Assembly (NCBI GenBank): GCA_963841105.1
Contig: CAWJCB010000030.1
Location: forward strand, 290,684-354,683
Source of the DNA: VAZQ01 sp963841105
Lineage (GTDB): Bacteria > Pseudomonadota > Alphaproteobacteria > Rhizobiales > Xanthobacteraceae
DNA length: 64,000 nt
Direction: 5' to 3'
Below the pieces are notes generated by a model. It did no database searches and was not told the origin of the DNA. It saw only the letters and a program-made list of their open reading frames with translations. Positions 53,600 through 62,336 of this stretch are shown here, one piece after another. The translations under genes and the position numbers were made by a program. Within the stretch, counting starts at the first letter, position 1. Every line of letters starts with the position of its first letter.

Positions 53600-54213
53600 G
53601 CCAGCAGAACAGAAGGGAAGAACGGGACGAGGTGTTGTTTGCCTTTCATCAAGCCTGTGAGCGCCCGACCACCGAGCAAATCATCGCGTGGATCGATCGA
53701 TATCCGCAATTCGCGGATGATATCCGCGCGCATGCTGTCATCAGCAGGGATTGGGCCGCAGGCGAAAGCCTGCCCGCCGCGGAAGCCGACGAGACGATGT
53801 TGGCGCGCGCGTACAGCAATGCTTTGAACGCGCTTTACGAGGCTGAGATCAAAGCCTCGCCATCCGCGCCTGTGCAGGCCGCGAAGAATTTCCACGAAAT
53901 GCTGAACGAGCGCGCAAAAGAAGTTTTCCAGCTTGCCGGCGAGCTGGATATTGCGCGTGGCGTGCTAGCCGATCTCTTCAACGGCTGGATGCTTGCGCCC
54001 ATTCGCAAGCGCCTCATTGATGCCGTCACGTTTTCGTTGGCGATCACACGTCCCGCGTTTGACTATGCCCTGACCTACGCTCTGCAAAATCCTCGTTTGG
54101 GTCACGCCAAGGCGGACAACGCGCCGATTGTGACGCCGCGAGCCTGCGATGAAATCATTTGTGACAGCAATATGTCGCCTGAGCGAAAGCGCTATTGGCT
54201 TGAAGAGGATTGA
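53596..54213 (+). CDS. Hypothetical protein between sigma-like and ImmA-type genes
   Basis: 205 residues, ATG overlapping the previous stop. MSQQNRREERDEVLFAFHQACERPTTEQIIAWIDRYPQFADDIRAHAVISRDWA has the look of a small regulatory helix bundle (the IIAWIDRYPQFADDIRAHA part recalls the N-terminus of some anti-sigma or regulator proteins), and the rest is helical (NFHEMLNERAKEVFQLAGELDIARGVLADLFNGWMLAPI, RKRLIDAVTFSLAI). I do not recognise a family. Likely translated together with its two neighbours. Confidence 0.55.
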   Translation: MSQQNRREERDEVLFAFHQACERPTTEQIIAWIDRYPQFADDIRAHAVISRDWAAGESLPAAEADETMLARAYSNALNALYEAEIKASPSAPVQAAKNFHEMLNERAKEVFQLAGELDIARGVLADLFNGWMLAPIRKRLIDAVTFSLAITRPAFDYALTYALQNPRLGHAKADNAPIVTPRACDEIICDSNMSPERKRYWLEED

Positions 54214-54218
54214 CCAGA

Positions 54219-55166
54219 GTGGAGACTTGGGCCGACATCCGCCGAAAAGCGCGCGCGTGCCATGAAGAGGCCTTAGCGACCGCGCAGGGCGATCGTCGCG
54301 CTGCCAATCTCATTGCGGCGGCCCTGAAGAACGACAGCCTGGAGGTCCGCCCTTATGCCTTCGCTCCCGGAATACTGGGATCGTTCGATCGATCGGCGAG
54401 GCTGGTGAATGTCGCCAAGAATCTCGATCCTGTCGAGCAACGCCTGGTCATTGCGCACGAGATCGGACATTTTCGCCTTCATCGCGATCCGCACAATGAA
54501 GTGACGGTCCGGCCGCAAGGTTTAGGAGGCGATCCGGTCGATAGCGGCGCTGGCAGGGTCGAAGGCTATTCGCCGCGTGAACGCAAGGAAGTGCAGGCGG
54601 ACATTTTTGCCGGCGAACTTCTATGCCCATCGGATTGGGTGCGCGACGAATATCTCGTTCGCGGCAAGCGTCCTTCCGAGATTGCGACCGACCTCGGCCT
54701 TCCGCCGTATTTGGTCATGAGCCAGATCATTCGGGCGCTTCTTCTTCCGCCTCTTCGAGAGCCAACCGTCGATCCGCCCGGCATGGACCATGATTTGGAC
54801 GAGAGCCAGAAAGCAGCGGTCGCATGGAACCAGGGACCGCTTCTGCTTGATGCCGGACCAGGCACAGGCAAGACACGCACCTTGGTGCGCCGGATCAAAC
54901 ATCTTCTTGATCAAGGTTCGCTTTCCAGCAGTTGTCTGGCGCTGACCTTTTCCAACAGAGCGGCCGAGGAGATGCGCGAAAGGTTGTCGGCGATGATGCG
55001 CAACGCCATGCATTGGCCCACGCGCGGCGCATCTTGCGGCAATCGGCTCAAAGCGCCGGACCACGCGATTGCTACCCGCCCCGGTAGCGCACGCCATCCG
55101 ATCACGCGCGACGCGGCAAAGGATGGAACGGCGGAGCGAATCGCTTCGCCGGTCCTTTGCCAATGA
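54219..55166 (+). pseudogene. ImmA/IrrE metallopeptidase-UvrD helicase fusion, truncated
   Basis: GTG at 54219 with AAGAGGA upstream; a TTG at 54210 overlaps the previous stop. The peptidase part has LVIAHEIGHFRLHRDP (HExxH zinc site) and RKEVQADIFAGELLCPSDWVRDE (third ligand), as in ImmA/IrrE proteases that cut repressors. After a linker comes the N-terminus of a superfamily-1 helicase: LDESQKAAVAWNQGPLLLDAGPGTGKTRTLVRRIKHLL (Q motif, Walker A) and LALTFSNRAAEEMRERLS (motif Ia). The rest of the helicase is absent; after about residue 270 the sequence is unrelated and ends at 55166. A deletion has joined it to the upstream region of the clamp gene. Confidence 0.75.
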
Positions 55167-55182
55167 TGAAAGGACAATCACC

Positions 55183-56001
55183 ATGTTGGACCGGACTACT
55201 GACCTAACAACCGCGGCAGAAATCATCCTGACCGCGGGCGATCTACACGATGCGTTGCGCCGCGTGCGCCACGCCATCTGTAAGGAAGAGACCCGTTATT
55301 ATCTGAACGGGGTCTACCTGCACCATGTCACGCGCGACAACGTGTTGCGCTTCGTCGCGACTGACGGTCACCGGCTGGCCATGGCGGATATTCGTGCGCC
55401 TGAGAGCGTCCATAACATCCGCCCCGTAATCTTGTCGCGCGCCTTCGTCACGGACGCCATTAAGGCGACGAACAAGAGGCGGGACGCGTTCAAGCGGGTG
55501 CACCTTGCCATTGGCGCTAGCCGGGTCAGCTTGACGGACTGGGACGGCAGCGTAATCGACGGCGCATTGGTCGATGGCACGTTCCCGGATTATGAGCGCG
55601 TGATCCCGCGTGGCGAGCCGCAACATGGCACCGTGACGGTGGCCCGCGAGCCGTTCATTCGAGCCGTTGCCGCGGTGACGGCCTTTGCGGACGCTTCTGA
55701 CAATAAACGGCCCGCGTTGCGGTTTGCCTTTGCCGGCGGCCAGCTGACGCTTTCCGCCGCGATGGATGGTTGCAGCTCGGCTTGTCGTGGTTCGGCTTCC
55801 GCCGTTGTCGATGTGGCCGCAACCACAATGACGGAGCCCCGCGATATCGGGTTCTATGGCCCGCAAGTCCTCGACATTCTCAACTCGCTACAGGGCCAAC
55901 ATGTCCGCTTCGACTTTTTCGACGTGGGCGGCCCGAACAACTTTGCCGGCAACCGCGCTGACGGCAACGCATTGCACGTCATTATGCCGGTGAGAGTATG
56001 A
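55183..56001 (+). CDS. Short DNA polymerase III beta-clamp homologue
   Basis: 272 residues starting MLDRTTDLTTAAEII after GAAAGGA. LHDALRRVRHAICKEETRYYLNGVYLHHVTRDNVLRFVATDGHRLAMADIRAP is the typical beta-clamp strand with the TDGHRLA motif, followed by RVSLTDWDGSVIDGALVDGTFPDYERVIPRGEPQHGTVTVAREPFIRAVAAVTAFAD and the C-terminal end FDFFDVGGPNNFAGNRADGNALHVIMPVRV. It is shorter than chromosomal DnaN (~370 residues), lacking the N-terminal domain, as in clamp homologues of plasmids and integrative elements of Hyphomicrobiales. It may serve the element's own replication together with the RepA-like ATPase. Confidence 0.8.
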   Translation: MLDRTTDLTTAAEIILTAGDLHDALRRVRHAICKEETRYYLNGVYLHHVTRDNVLRFVATDGHRLAMADIRAPESVHNIRPVILSRAFVTDAIKATNKRRDAFKRVHLAIGASRVSLTDWDGSVIDGALVDGTFPDYERVIPRGEPQHGTVTVAREPFIRAVAAVTAFADASDNKRPALRFAFAGGQLTLSAAMDGCSSACRGSASAVVDVAATTMTEPRDIGFYGPQVLDILNSLQGQHVRFDFFDVGGPNNFAGNRADGNALHVIMPVRV

Positions 56002-56064
56002 GCCCCGGCGCGTTGAGCCATTCCGCGGCATGAAAATGAGAACAAATACGACGCTGCTTCCACA

Positions 56065-56095
56065 TTGCTTCCATGCTGGCGCCGCATGGAAGCAA
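56065..56095. repeat. 12-bp perfect hairpin near attR
   Basis: TTGCTTCCATGC, a 7-base loop, GCATGGAAGCAA. The core TGCTTCCA also occurs just to its left (56055) and three times near the other end of the island (44974, 44992, 45003). Without the IS481 insertion it would lie about 65 bp from attR. Confidence 0.6.
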
Positions 56096-56133
56096 CTTTT
56101 GGCACCAGAAGAAAAAACTACTCATTTTCAGTT

Positions 56134-57429
56134 TGTACGACCCGAGACATAGGTGACACTTCGTACCGGACACATGGGTAACACTTTTTGCCTTTTGGCG
56201 GGAGGTGTTGATGCCGTGGAAAGCGAGTTCGGTGATGGAGGAACGCCTGCGTTTTGTCGCCCGCCTGCTCGATGGCGAGACGATGTCCGAGCTATGCCGG
56301 GAGTTCGGCATATCCCGCAAGACCGGCTACAAGGTCTTCGATCGATACAAGGAACACGGGCTTGAAGCTCTCAGCGACCGCTGCCGGCGCCCGGTGCGCT
56401 ACGCCAATCAGCTGCCCCAGCAGGTCGAGAGCCTCATTGTCCGCCTCAAGACAGAAAAGGCGCACTGGGGCGCACGCAAAATCCGCGAACTCCTGATCCG
56501 CAGGCTCTCAGGCGATATCCGCGTGCCGGCCAAAAGCACCATCCATGCCGTCCTCGATCGCCACGGCTTGGTCAAGCGCAGCGGCGGGCCGCGCCATCGG
56601 GCGCGCGGCACGCCGCTGTCCGAAGGCTCGGTCCCCAACGATCTCTGGTGCGTTGACTTCAAGGGCGAGTTCAAGCTCGGTAATGGTCGCTATTGCTACC
56701 CGCTGACTGCCAGCGACCACGCCTCGCGCTTCCTGCTGCTCTGTGAGGCGCTCGAATTGGTTCGCGAGGAGACCGCTTTTACCGCGTTCGAACGATTGTT
56801 TCGCGAGCGCGGCCTGCCGCTGGCGATCCGCTCCGACAACGGCGTTCCCTTCGCCAGTCCAAACGCCCTGTTCAATCTGTCCAAGCTCTCAGTGTGGTGG
56901 CTGCGCCTCGGCATCGCCATCGAACGCATCAAGCCTGGCCGGCCGCAACAAAACGGCCGCCATGAGCGCATGCACCTCACTTTGAAGAAGGAAGCCACAC
57001 GCCCGGCAGGCTTCAACAGTCTGCAGCAGCAGGCGCGTTTCGACGACTTCATGCGCGAGTTTAATGTCGAACGGCCACACGAGGCACTCGCCATGAAGTG
57101 CCCCGCTGAACTCTACGCTGCCTCAGCGCGCCGCTATGACGGCCTGCCCGAGCTGAGCTATCCGTTCCATGATCGGGACGTCATCGTCACCGCCTGCGGC
57201 CGCATCTGCCTGCATCGAAAGAAAATCAACATCTCGACCGTGCTTGCCGGCCAGCGCCTCGGCATCAAGGAAATCGACGACGGCATTTGGCTCGTCAGCT
57301 TCAGCCACTACGATCTCGGATACTTCGATCTGGAACAGAAAACCTTGCAACCTCTCGACAACCCGTTCGGCCCGAGGTTGTCACCCATGTCTTAGGTACG
57401 TTCTGTTACCCATGTCCCCGGGCTGGACA
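56134..57429 (+). mobile_element. IS481-family insertion sequence
   Basis: The left end reads TGTACGACCCGAGACATAGG and the right end, in reverse complement, TGTCCAGCCCGGGGACATGG; the imperfect terminal repeats continue inward for about 40 bp with the pattern GACATGGGTAACA repeated twice. The outer TGT is typical of IS481 ends. I do not see a clear target duplication. The element lies between the beta-clamp gene and attR. Confidence 0.75.
56211..57395 (+). CDS. IS481-family transposase
   Basis: Start ATG at 56211 follows GGGAGG. The N-terminal helix-turn-helix is FVARLLDGETMSELCREFGISRKTGYKVFDRYKEHGLEAL; the rve-type integrase core has DLWCVDFKGEFKL (first Asp), AIRSDNGVPFASPNALFNLSK (second Asp) and RPQQNGRHERMHLTLK (Glu). 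The C-terminal part (VTACGRICLHRKKINISTVLAGQRLGIKEI) matches the usual end of IS481 transposases. The frame is intact, so the protein may be active. Confidence 0.93.
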   Translation: MPWKASSVMEERLRFVARLLDGETMSELCREFGISRKTGYKVFDRYKEHGLEALSDRCRRPVRYANQLPQQVESLIVRLKTEKAHWGARKIRELLIRRLSGDIRVPAKSTIHAVLDRHGLVKRSGGPRHRARGTPLSEGSVPNDLWCVDFKGEFKLGNGRYCYPLTASDHASRFLLLCEALELVREETAFTAFERLFRERGLPLAIRSDNGVPFASPNALFNLSKLSVWWLRLGIAIERIKPGRPQQNGRHERMHLTLKKEATRPAGFNSLQQQARFDDFMREFNVERPHEALAMKCPAELYAASARRYDGLPELSYPFHDRDVIVTACGRICLHRKKINISTVLAGQRLGIKEIDDGIWLVSFSHYDLGYFDLEQKTLQPLDNPFGPRLSPMS

Positions 57430-57439
57430 AGTATGTTGC

Positions 57440-57516
57440 TGGCGCGCTCGGAGGGATTCGAACCCCCGACCCCCAAATTCGAAGTCTGGTGCTCTATCCA
57501 GCTGAGCTACGAGCGC
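57440..57516 (-). tRNA. tRNA-Arg (anticodon TCG)
   Basis: The minus strand folds into a full cloverleaf: acceptor GCGCTCG/CGAGCGC, D arm GCTC..GAGC, anticodon stem CCAGA/TTTGG around the loop CTTCGAA (anticodon TCG), T arm with TTCGAAT, and an encoded CCA. It is the integration site of the island: the last 45 nt are also present at 44776-44820. In the attL copy the CCA is not encoded (GCGGCC), so the CCA of the intact gene came from the element. Confidence 0.92.
57442..57486. repeat. attR: tRNA 3' segment shared with attL
   Basis: Direct repeat partner of 44776-44820, 44 of 45 bases identical. It covers the anticodon loop, variable loop, T arm and acceptor 3' strand of the tRNA-Arg gene and marks the right end of the integrated element. 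Confidence 0.85.
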
Positions 57517-57706
57517 ATAGTGCCTTGGACAGGGCCGCAAGCAACGCCAGCCCAGGCTAGCCGCAACGGGGGCGCCGATCCGGGCTTCACCGCGCGACAC
57601 GAATATACGGCGCAAGCAGGTTTGTCACGGCGCTCGCCTCGCCCTCGGCAAGAGGATATTCATCGCCGTCTGGTTACGTCGAACCGAACATACGGCAGCA
57701 TAGCGC

Positions 57707-58726
57707 ATGACAATCCTGGTCACCGGCGGCGCCGGCTACATCGGAAGCCATATGGTTCATGCGCTTCTCGACGCAGGCGAGCGCGTGGTGGTGCTGGACA
57801 ATCTGAGCACGGGCTTTTCATGGGCGGTGCCGGACGGGGCCATTCTCGCCGCAGGCGAGACCGGAGACGCAGCGCGCGTGAGTGCGCTTCTTGCGGAGCA
57901 CGAGGTCAACGCAATCATCCATTTTGCCGCATCGATCGTCGTGCCGGACTCGGTCCGCGACCCCCTCGCCTACTACCGCAACAACACCGTCAACTCGCGC
58001 ACGCTGATCGAGGCTGCGGTGAGCTCGGACGTGCGCGATTTCATCTTCTCCTCGACGGCCGCCGTCTACGGCAACCCCGAGCGCGTGCCGGTGCGCGAGG
58101 ACGACCCCACCATTCCCCTGTCGCCATATGGCCGGTCCAAGCTCATGACGGAGAGCATGCTGCACGATGCCGGCGCCGCGCATGGCTTGCGTTACTGCAT
58201 CCTGCGCTATTTCAACGTGGCGGGTGCCGATCCGCTCGGCCGCAGCGGCCAGTCCACCAAAGGAGCAACCCACCTCATCAAGGTCGCCGTGGAAACCGCG
58301 CTTGGTCTGCGGCCCAAAATGCAGGTATTTGGCACCGATTATCCCACGCCCGATGGAACCTGCATCCGCGACTACATTCACGTTTCGGATCTCGTGCGCG
58401 CGCATTCGAATGCGCTAGCCTATCTGCGTTCCGGCAATCCCTCGGCGACGCTGAACTGTGGCTATGGTCGCGGCTTCTCCGTCCGCGAAGTGATAGACAC
58501 GGTGAAGCGCGTCTGCGGCATCGATTTCCGCGTCGAGCTTGCCGGCCGGCGGCCGGGCGACCCGGCGCAGATTGTGGCGGCTGCCGACCGCGCACGCTTG
58601 TTATTGCAATGGCAGCCGCAATTCGATGACCTGGAGACGATCGTTGCGCACGCGCTGGCCTGGGAGCGCAAGCTTCAGGCAGCGAACCGGCGAGGCGGCG
58701 AAACCGCGCGCGCCGATTCCGCTTGA
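57707..58726 (+). CDS. galE: UDP-glucose 4-epimerase
   Basis: 339 residues of the extended short-chain dehydrogenase family. ILVTGGAGYIGSHMVHALLDAGERVVVLDNLSTGF (NAD-binding GxxGxxG), IIHFAASIVVPDSVRDPLAYYRNN, FIFSSTAAVYG (catalytic Ser/Thr), SPYGRSKLMTE (YxxxK) and LRYFNVAGADP are all present, and DGTCIRDYIHVSDL is the GalE-type segment. It interconverts UDP-glucose and UDP-galactose (or the N-acetyl forms) for surface polysaccharides. The MsbA-like exporter gene 50 nt downstream fits a glycoconjugate export context. Confidence 0.93.
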   Translation: MTILVTGGAGYIGSHMVHALLDAGERVVVLDNLSTGFSWAVPDGAILAAGETGDAARVSALLAEHEVNAIIHFAASIVVPDSVRDPLAYYRNNTVNSRTLIEAAVSSDVRDFIFSSTAAVYGNPERVPVREDDPTIPLSPYGRSKLMTESMLHDAGAAHGLRYCILRYFNVAGADPLGRSGQSTKGATHLIKVAVETALGLRPKMQVFGTDYPTPDGTCIRDYIHVSDLVRAHSNALAYLRSGNPSATLNCGYGRGFSVREVIDTVKRVCGIDFRVELAGRRPGDPAQIVAAADRARLLLQWQPQFDDLETIVAHALAWERKLQAANRRGGETARADSA

Positions 58727-58776
58727 AAAGGCGGCCCTGTCTAGGCAGAAACGCATCGCAACATAGCAGCGTGTGG

Positions 58777-60588
58777 ATGCTTAAATCGTACGTGCAAAAA
58801 TTGTTTGCGGACCGCAGCAGCGCCCCCGCCCTGATCAGACGCCTGCTCGTTGAGCAGGCCGCGGGTCAGTGGCGCAAATATGCGCTGGCATTCGCAATGA
58901 TGATCATTGCCGCGGCCAGCACCGCCCTTGGCGCTTACCTCATCGGTGACGTCATCAACCAGGCCTACGTGCACAAGAACCTGCGCGGCATCATCGTGCT
59001 CGCGCTGGTGACCGCCGCGATCTTCACGGTCAAAGGCCTGGCGACATATGGACAGGCGCTCACGCTTGCGCGCATTGGCAACCGCATCGTCGCCGACAAC
59101 CAAAAGCGGATGTTCGACCGGCTTCTGCAACATAATATTGGCTTTTTCTCCGACCGCCACAGCTCGGAATTCATTGCGCGCCTGACCACGGGGGCGGCGG
59201 CGGCAACGCAGGTCTTGAACCTTCTGATCACCGCTATTGGACGCGATCTGCTGTCCCTCATCGGCCTCGCCACGGTTATGGCGGTGCAGGACCCGGTGAT
59301 GTCGCTGTTCAGCATCATCGTCATGCCGCCGGCCATGCTGGTGCTGCGCAAGCTCATCCATCGCATCAAGACGATTGCCCACCAGCAGTTCACGGGGACG
59401 AGCCGCATCATCGAAACGTTGCAGGAGACCTTGCAAGGCATGCGCCTCGTCAAGGCGTTCACGCTCGAAGATGCCATGCGTGCGCGCTTCGGCGAGCACG
59501 TTGCGCATCTCGAGAGCGAATCGAACAAGTGGGCGCGCGTCGCCCATCGCTCCGGGCCGCTGATGGAGGCTCTCGGCGGATTCGCCATTGCCATTGCGCT
59601 GATCTACGGAGGCTTTCGCGTCATCGAGAACGGCGCAACGCCGGGCCAGTTCTTCTCGTTTCTCGCGGCATTCATGCTCGCCTACGAGCCGGCCAAGCGC
59701 CTGGCACGGCTCAACATGGATCTCAGCAGCGGGCTTGTCGGCGTGCGTATCCTGTTCGAGGTGATTGATCATCCCGTCACCGAGCCGCCGGACGAAGGCA
59801 AGCCGCCGTTGCGGCTGTCGCGGGCACGGGTTGAGTTTTCTCACGTGCAATTCGCCTATCGGCCGGGAGAGCGCGTGATAAGGGACCTGGCATTCGTCGC
59901 CGAGCCCGGCAAGGTGACGGCTCTGGTCGGTCCCTCCGGCGGCGGCAAATCCACCATTCTGAAACTGATCCTGCGCTTCTATGAGGTGGATGCGGGCGCC
60001 ATCGTCATCGACGGCCAGAACATCGCGACGGTGTCGCGTCATTCTCTGCGAACCCAGTTGGCCTATGTCGGTCAGGACGTGTTCCTGTTTCGCGGCACCG
60101 TGCGGGAGAACATTGCGCTCGGCCGTCCGGCGGCAACCGAGGCAGAGATCAAGGCCGCGGCGCAGGCGGCCTACGCGCATGACTTCATCATGGCGTTCCC
60201 GCGCGGCTATGACACGCCGGCAGGCGAGCACGGCACGCAATTGGCCGGCGGCGAGCGCCAGCGCATTTCGATTGCCCGCGCGCTTCTCAAGGATGCCCCG
60301 GTGATTCTCCTGGACGAAGCTACAGCTTCCCTTGATTCGGAATCCGAACGCCAGGTGCAGGGCGCCATCGAGCATCTCTGTCGCGGGCGCACCACCATTG
60401 TCATCGCGCATCGGCTGCACACGGTGGTGGACGCGGATCGCATCTTTGTGATCGAGGACGGCAGCGTGGTCGAGTCCGGCCGGCATGAGGACCTGTTGCG
60501 CAAGGGCGGGCGCTACGCGTCGTTCTATCGTCTGCAGCTGCGCGACCAGGAGCCGGCGGCTCCGCTGGCCATTGCCTCCACGGCTTGA
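58777..60588 (+). CDS. ABC exporter (MsbA/lipid A-type, fused TMD-NBD)
   Basis: 603 residues from the ATG at 58777. The N-terminal ~310 residues carry six transmembrane segments (e.g. YALAFAMMIIAAASTALGAYLIGDV, SLIGLATVMAVQDPVMSLFSIIV); the C-terminal ATPase has Walker A GPSGGGKSTILKL, Q-loop YVGQDVFLFRGTVREN, signature LAGGERQRISIARALL (Ala in place of the first Ser), Walker B VILLDEATASLDSESE and H-loop IAHRL. It acts as a homodimer flipping lipid-linked substrates, such as lipid A, across the inner membrane. Homologues beside galE-like genes are common. Confidence 0.9.
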   Translation: MLKSYVQKLFADRSSAPALIRRLLVEQAAGQWRKYALAFAMMIIAAASTALGAYLIGDVINQAYVHKNLRGIIVLALVTAAIFTVKGLATYGQALTLARIGNRIVADNQKRMFDRLLQHNIGFFSDRHSSEFIARLTTGAAAATQVLNLLITAIGRDLLSLIGLATVMAVQDPVMSLFSIIVMPPAMLVLRKLIHRIKTIAHQQFTGTSRIIETLQETLQGMRLVKAFTLEDAMRARFGEHVAHLESESNKWARVAHRSGPLMEALGGFAIAIALIYGGFRVIENGATPGQFFSFLAAFMLAYEPAKRLARLNMDLSSGLVGVRILFEVIDHPVTEPPDEGKPPLRLSRARVEFSHVQFAYRPGERVIRDLAFVAEPGKVTALVGPSGGGKSTILKLILRFYEVDAGAIVIDGQNIATVSRHSLRTQLAYVGQDVFLFRGTVRENIALGRPAATEAEIKAAAQAAYAHDFIMAFPRGYDTPAGEHGTQLAGGERQRISIARALLKDAPVILLDEATASLDSESERQVQGAIEHLCRGRTTIVIAHRLHTVVDADRIFVIEDGSVVESGRHEDLLRKGGRYASFYRLQLRDQEPAAPLAIASTA

Positions 60589-60613
60589 GCGATCCAAAAG
60601 GGAAGAGAGACTG

Positions 60614-61489
60614 ATGAGCGAAGATGTTGCGCGCTATGTGATAATACCGCCGGCGCGTCCAGTGATTGCGGTCGCCGGCACCGACAAGACGTTTCCGGTG
60701 CGCCGCATCTGGTGCGTCGGACGCAATTACGAAGAGCACATACGCGAGATGGGCCATGACGTGCGCGACCCGCCGTTCTTCTTTTCCAAGCCGGCAGACG
60801 CCATTGTCCCGGATGGAGGAACCGTGCCCTACCCGCCGCTCACCAAAGACATGCATCACGAGGTCGAGCTGGTGGTTGCGCTCAAGTCGGGCGGCCGCAA
60901 TATCAAGATGGAGCAGGCGCGCGATTGCATCTACGGGTATGCCGTCGGCATCGATCTCACGCGCCGCGATTTGCAGATCGCCTCGCGCGACATGAAACGA
61001 CCGTGGGAGATCGGCAAGGCATTCGATGCCTCGGCGCCCTGCGGGCCTTTGCAGCCGGTTGCCAGGATCGGACATCCGAGCACGGGGCGCATTGCGCTTT
61101 CAGTCAACGGCAAGATACGCCAGGACGGCGACCTCGCGCAGATGATCTGGAACGTGCCCGAAGTGATTGTGAAATTAAGCGAGATGGTGGAGCTCGCAGC
61201 AGGCGACGTGATCATGACCGGCACGCCTTCGGGAGTGGCGGCAACCGTCGTCGGCGACAAGATCGAATGCGACATCGCGGGCGTCGGGAAGCTGACCGTG
61301 ACGATCGGAAAGCCGGCTAGCCTGAGGACGGGAAGAGGCGTTTGCTGCGGGACCGCGCAAAGCGCAGGCCGCAACTCGGGGCGCTCCCTCTGCCCTCCGG
61401 GGACAGGGTCTGGGGTGAGGGCGGTCGGGCAATCCGTGCCTTGCTTAGCCCGTCACAGCCATGCCTGGCCGGCACAAGGACGGCGATGA
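60614..61489 (+). CDS. Fumarylacetoacetate hydrolase-family protein
   Basis: The ATG at 60614 follows GGAAGAGAGA. RRIWCVGRNYEEHIREMG, PFFFSKPADAIVPDGGTVPYPPLTKDMHHEVELVVALKSGG (the E-x-E metal site), CIYGYAVGIDLTRRDLQ (Asp ligand), MIWNVPEVIVKLSEMVELAAGDVIMTGTPSGVAATVVGDKIE are intact. It hydrolyses or decarboxylates beta-diketones or fumarylpyruvate-type acids. After VTIGKPA (near 61318) the frame runs on for ~57 residues unlike the family, so the original stop may have been lost or shifted. A GST gene is convergent just downstream; a gentisate-type context is possible. Confidence 0.85.
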   Translation: MSEDVARYVIIPPARPVIAVAGTDKTFPVRRIWCVGRNYEEHIREMGHDVRDPPFFFSKPADAIVPDGGTVPYPPLTKDMHHEVELVVALKSGGRNIKMEQARDCIYGYAVGIDLTRRDLQIASRDMKRPWEIGKAFDASAPCGPLQPVARIGHPSTGRIALSVNGKIRQDGDLAQMIWNVPEVIVKLSEMVELAAGDVIMTGTPSGVAATVVGDKIECDIAGVGKLTVTIGKPASLRTGRGVCCGTAQSAGRNSGRSLCPPGTGSGVRAVGQSVPCLARHSHAWPAQGRR

Positions 61490-61510
61490 CGATCGACCGC
61501 AGAACGCGCT

Positions 61511-62120
61511 TTAATGCACCAATCCCTCCGCCTTGAGTGCTTCCTGCACCTTCGGTCGAGCGGCGACGCGATCCACATACGCTTTCAGGTTCGGCCATTT
61601 GGCCAGATTCCATCTCGATGCGCGACGTCCAGCGCAGGACCGTGAAAAGGTATGCATCTGCGACGGTGAAATGATTTCCCATCAGGTACTGCTTGCCGGC
61701 GAGTTGCTTGTCCAGCCAATCGAATCGCTTGGCGAGGTTCTCCTTTGAGATGGTCTTATAGGCATCCGGAGTGGTGGGACGGAAGATCGGCCCAAAGCTC
61801 TTGTGCAGCTCCGACGTGATGAAGTTGAGCCATTCCTGCACCCGGTAGCGCTCTGGCTTGCCCGCGGGCGGAATGAGCCCGGCGGCAGGACTCTGATCGG
61901 CGATCCATTGCACAATCACGGGACCTTCGGTCAGTCGCTCGCCATTGTCGAATTCCAGGACCGGCACCTGACCCTTGCCATTCACCGCCCAGTAATCCAT
62001 GCCGGACTTGGTCTTCTTTTCCTGATTGTTGACCTGCTCGAGATCAAATTTGGCGCCCGTTTCCCGCATTACGATGTGCGGCGACAGCGAGCAGGCACCC
62101 GGTGCGAAGTAAAGTTTCAT
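61511..62120 (-). pseudogene. Glutathione S-transferase, frameshifted near the 3' end
   Basis: The start MKLYFAPGACSLSPHIVMRETGAKFDLEQVNN is the typical thioredoxin-fold N-terminus of beta/alphaproteobacterial GSTs, with GQVPVLEFDNGERLTEGPVIVQWIADQ and LIPPAGKPERYRVQEWLNFITSELH. After VLRWTSRIE the frame shifts; the family's C-terminus is in another frame (WNLAKWPNLKAYVDRVAARP, KVQEALKAEGLVH, stop at 61511-61513). If uncorrected, the frame runs on past 61400 into junk. The ribosome-binding site AAGGAGGA is good, and a short hairpin (CTGCCGGC/GCCGGCAG) lies in the leader. Confidence 0.85.
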
Positions 62121-62336
62121 TATTGTCCTCCTTGCACTGCCGGCTGAGCCGGCAGGTGAACTTGGGCTCAAACGCTCCACAAAGCGTGTGGTGCGCTGAC
62201 TAGCATCAGCCAGAAGGCGCGCGCAAGCTGCGGTAGCTCGCAGCCGCATTGAGCGAGAGCGAAATGCGGGACCCCGGGTTTCGCTGTCCGCTCAACCCAG
62301 GCTACGAAGCTCAACCCGGGTGACCAGGCGTGCCCC

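Noticed and set aside
58741..60597. 618-codon minus-strand frame across the ABC exporter
   Set aside because: It mirrors the exporter gene exactly, which has every ABC motif; the reverse frame is His/Arg/Gln-rich with no domains.
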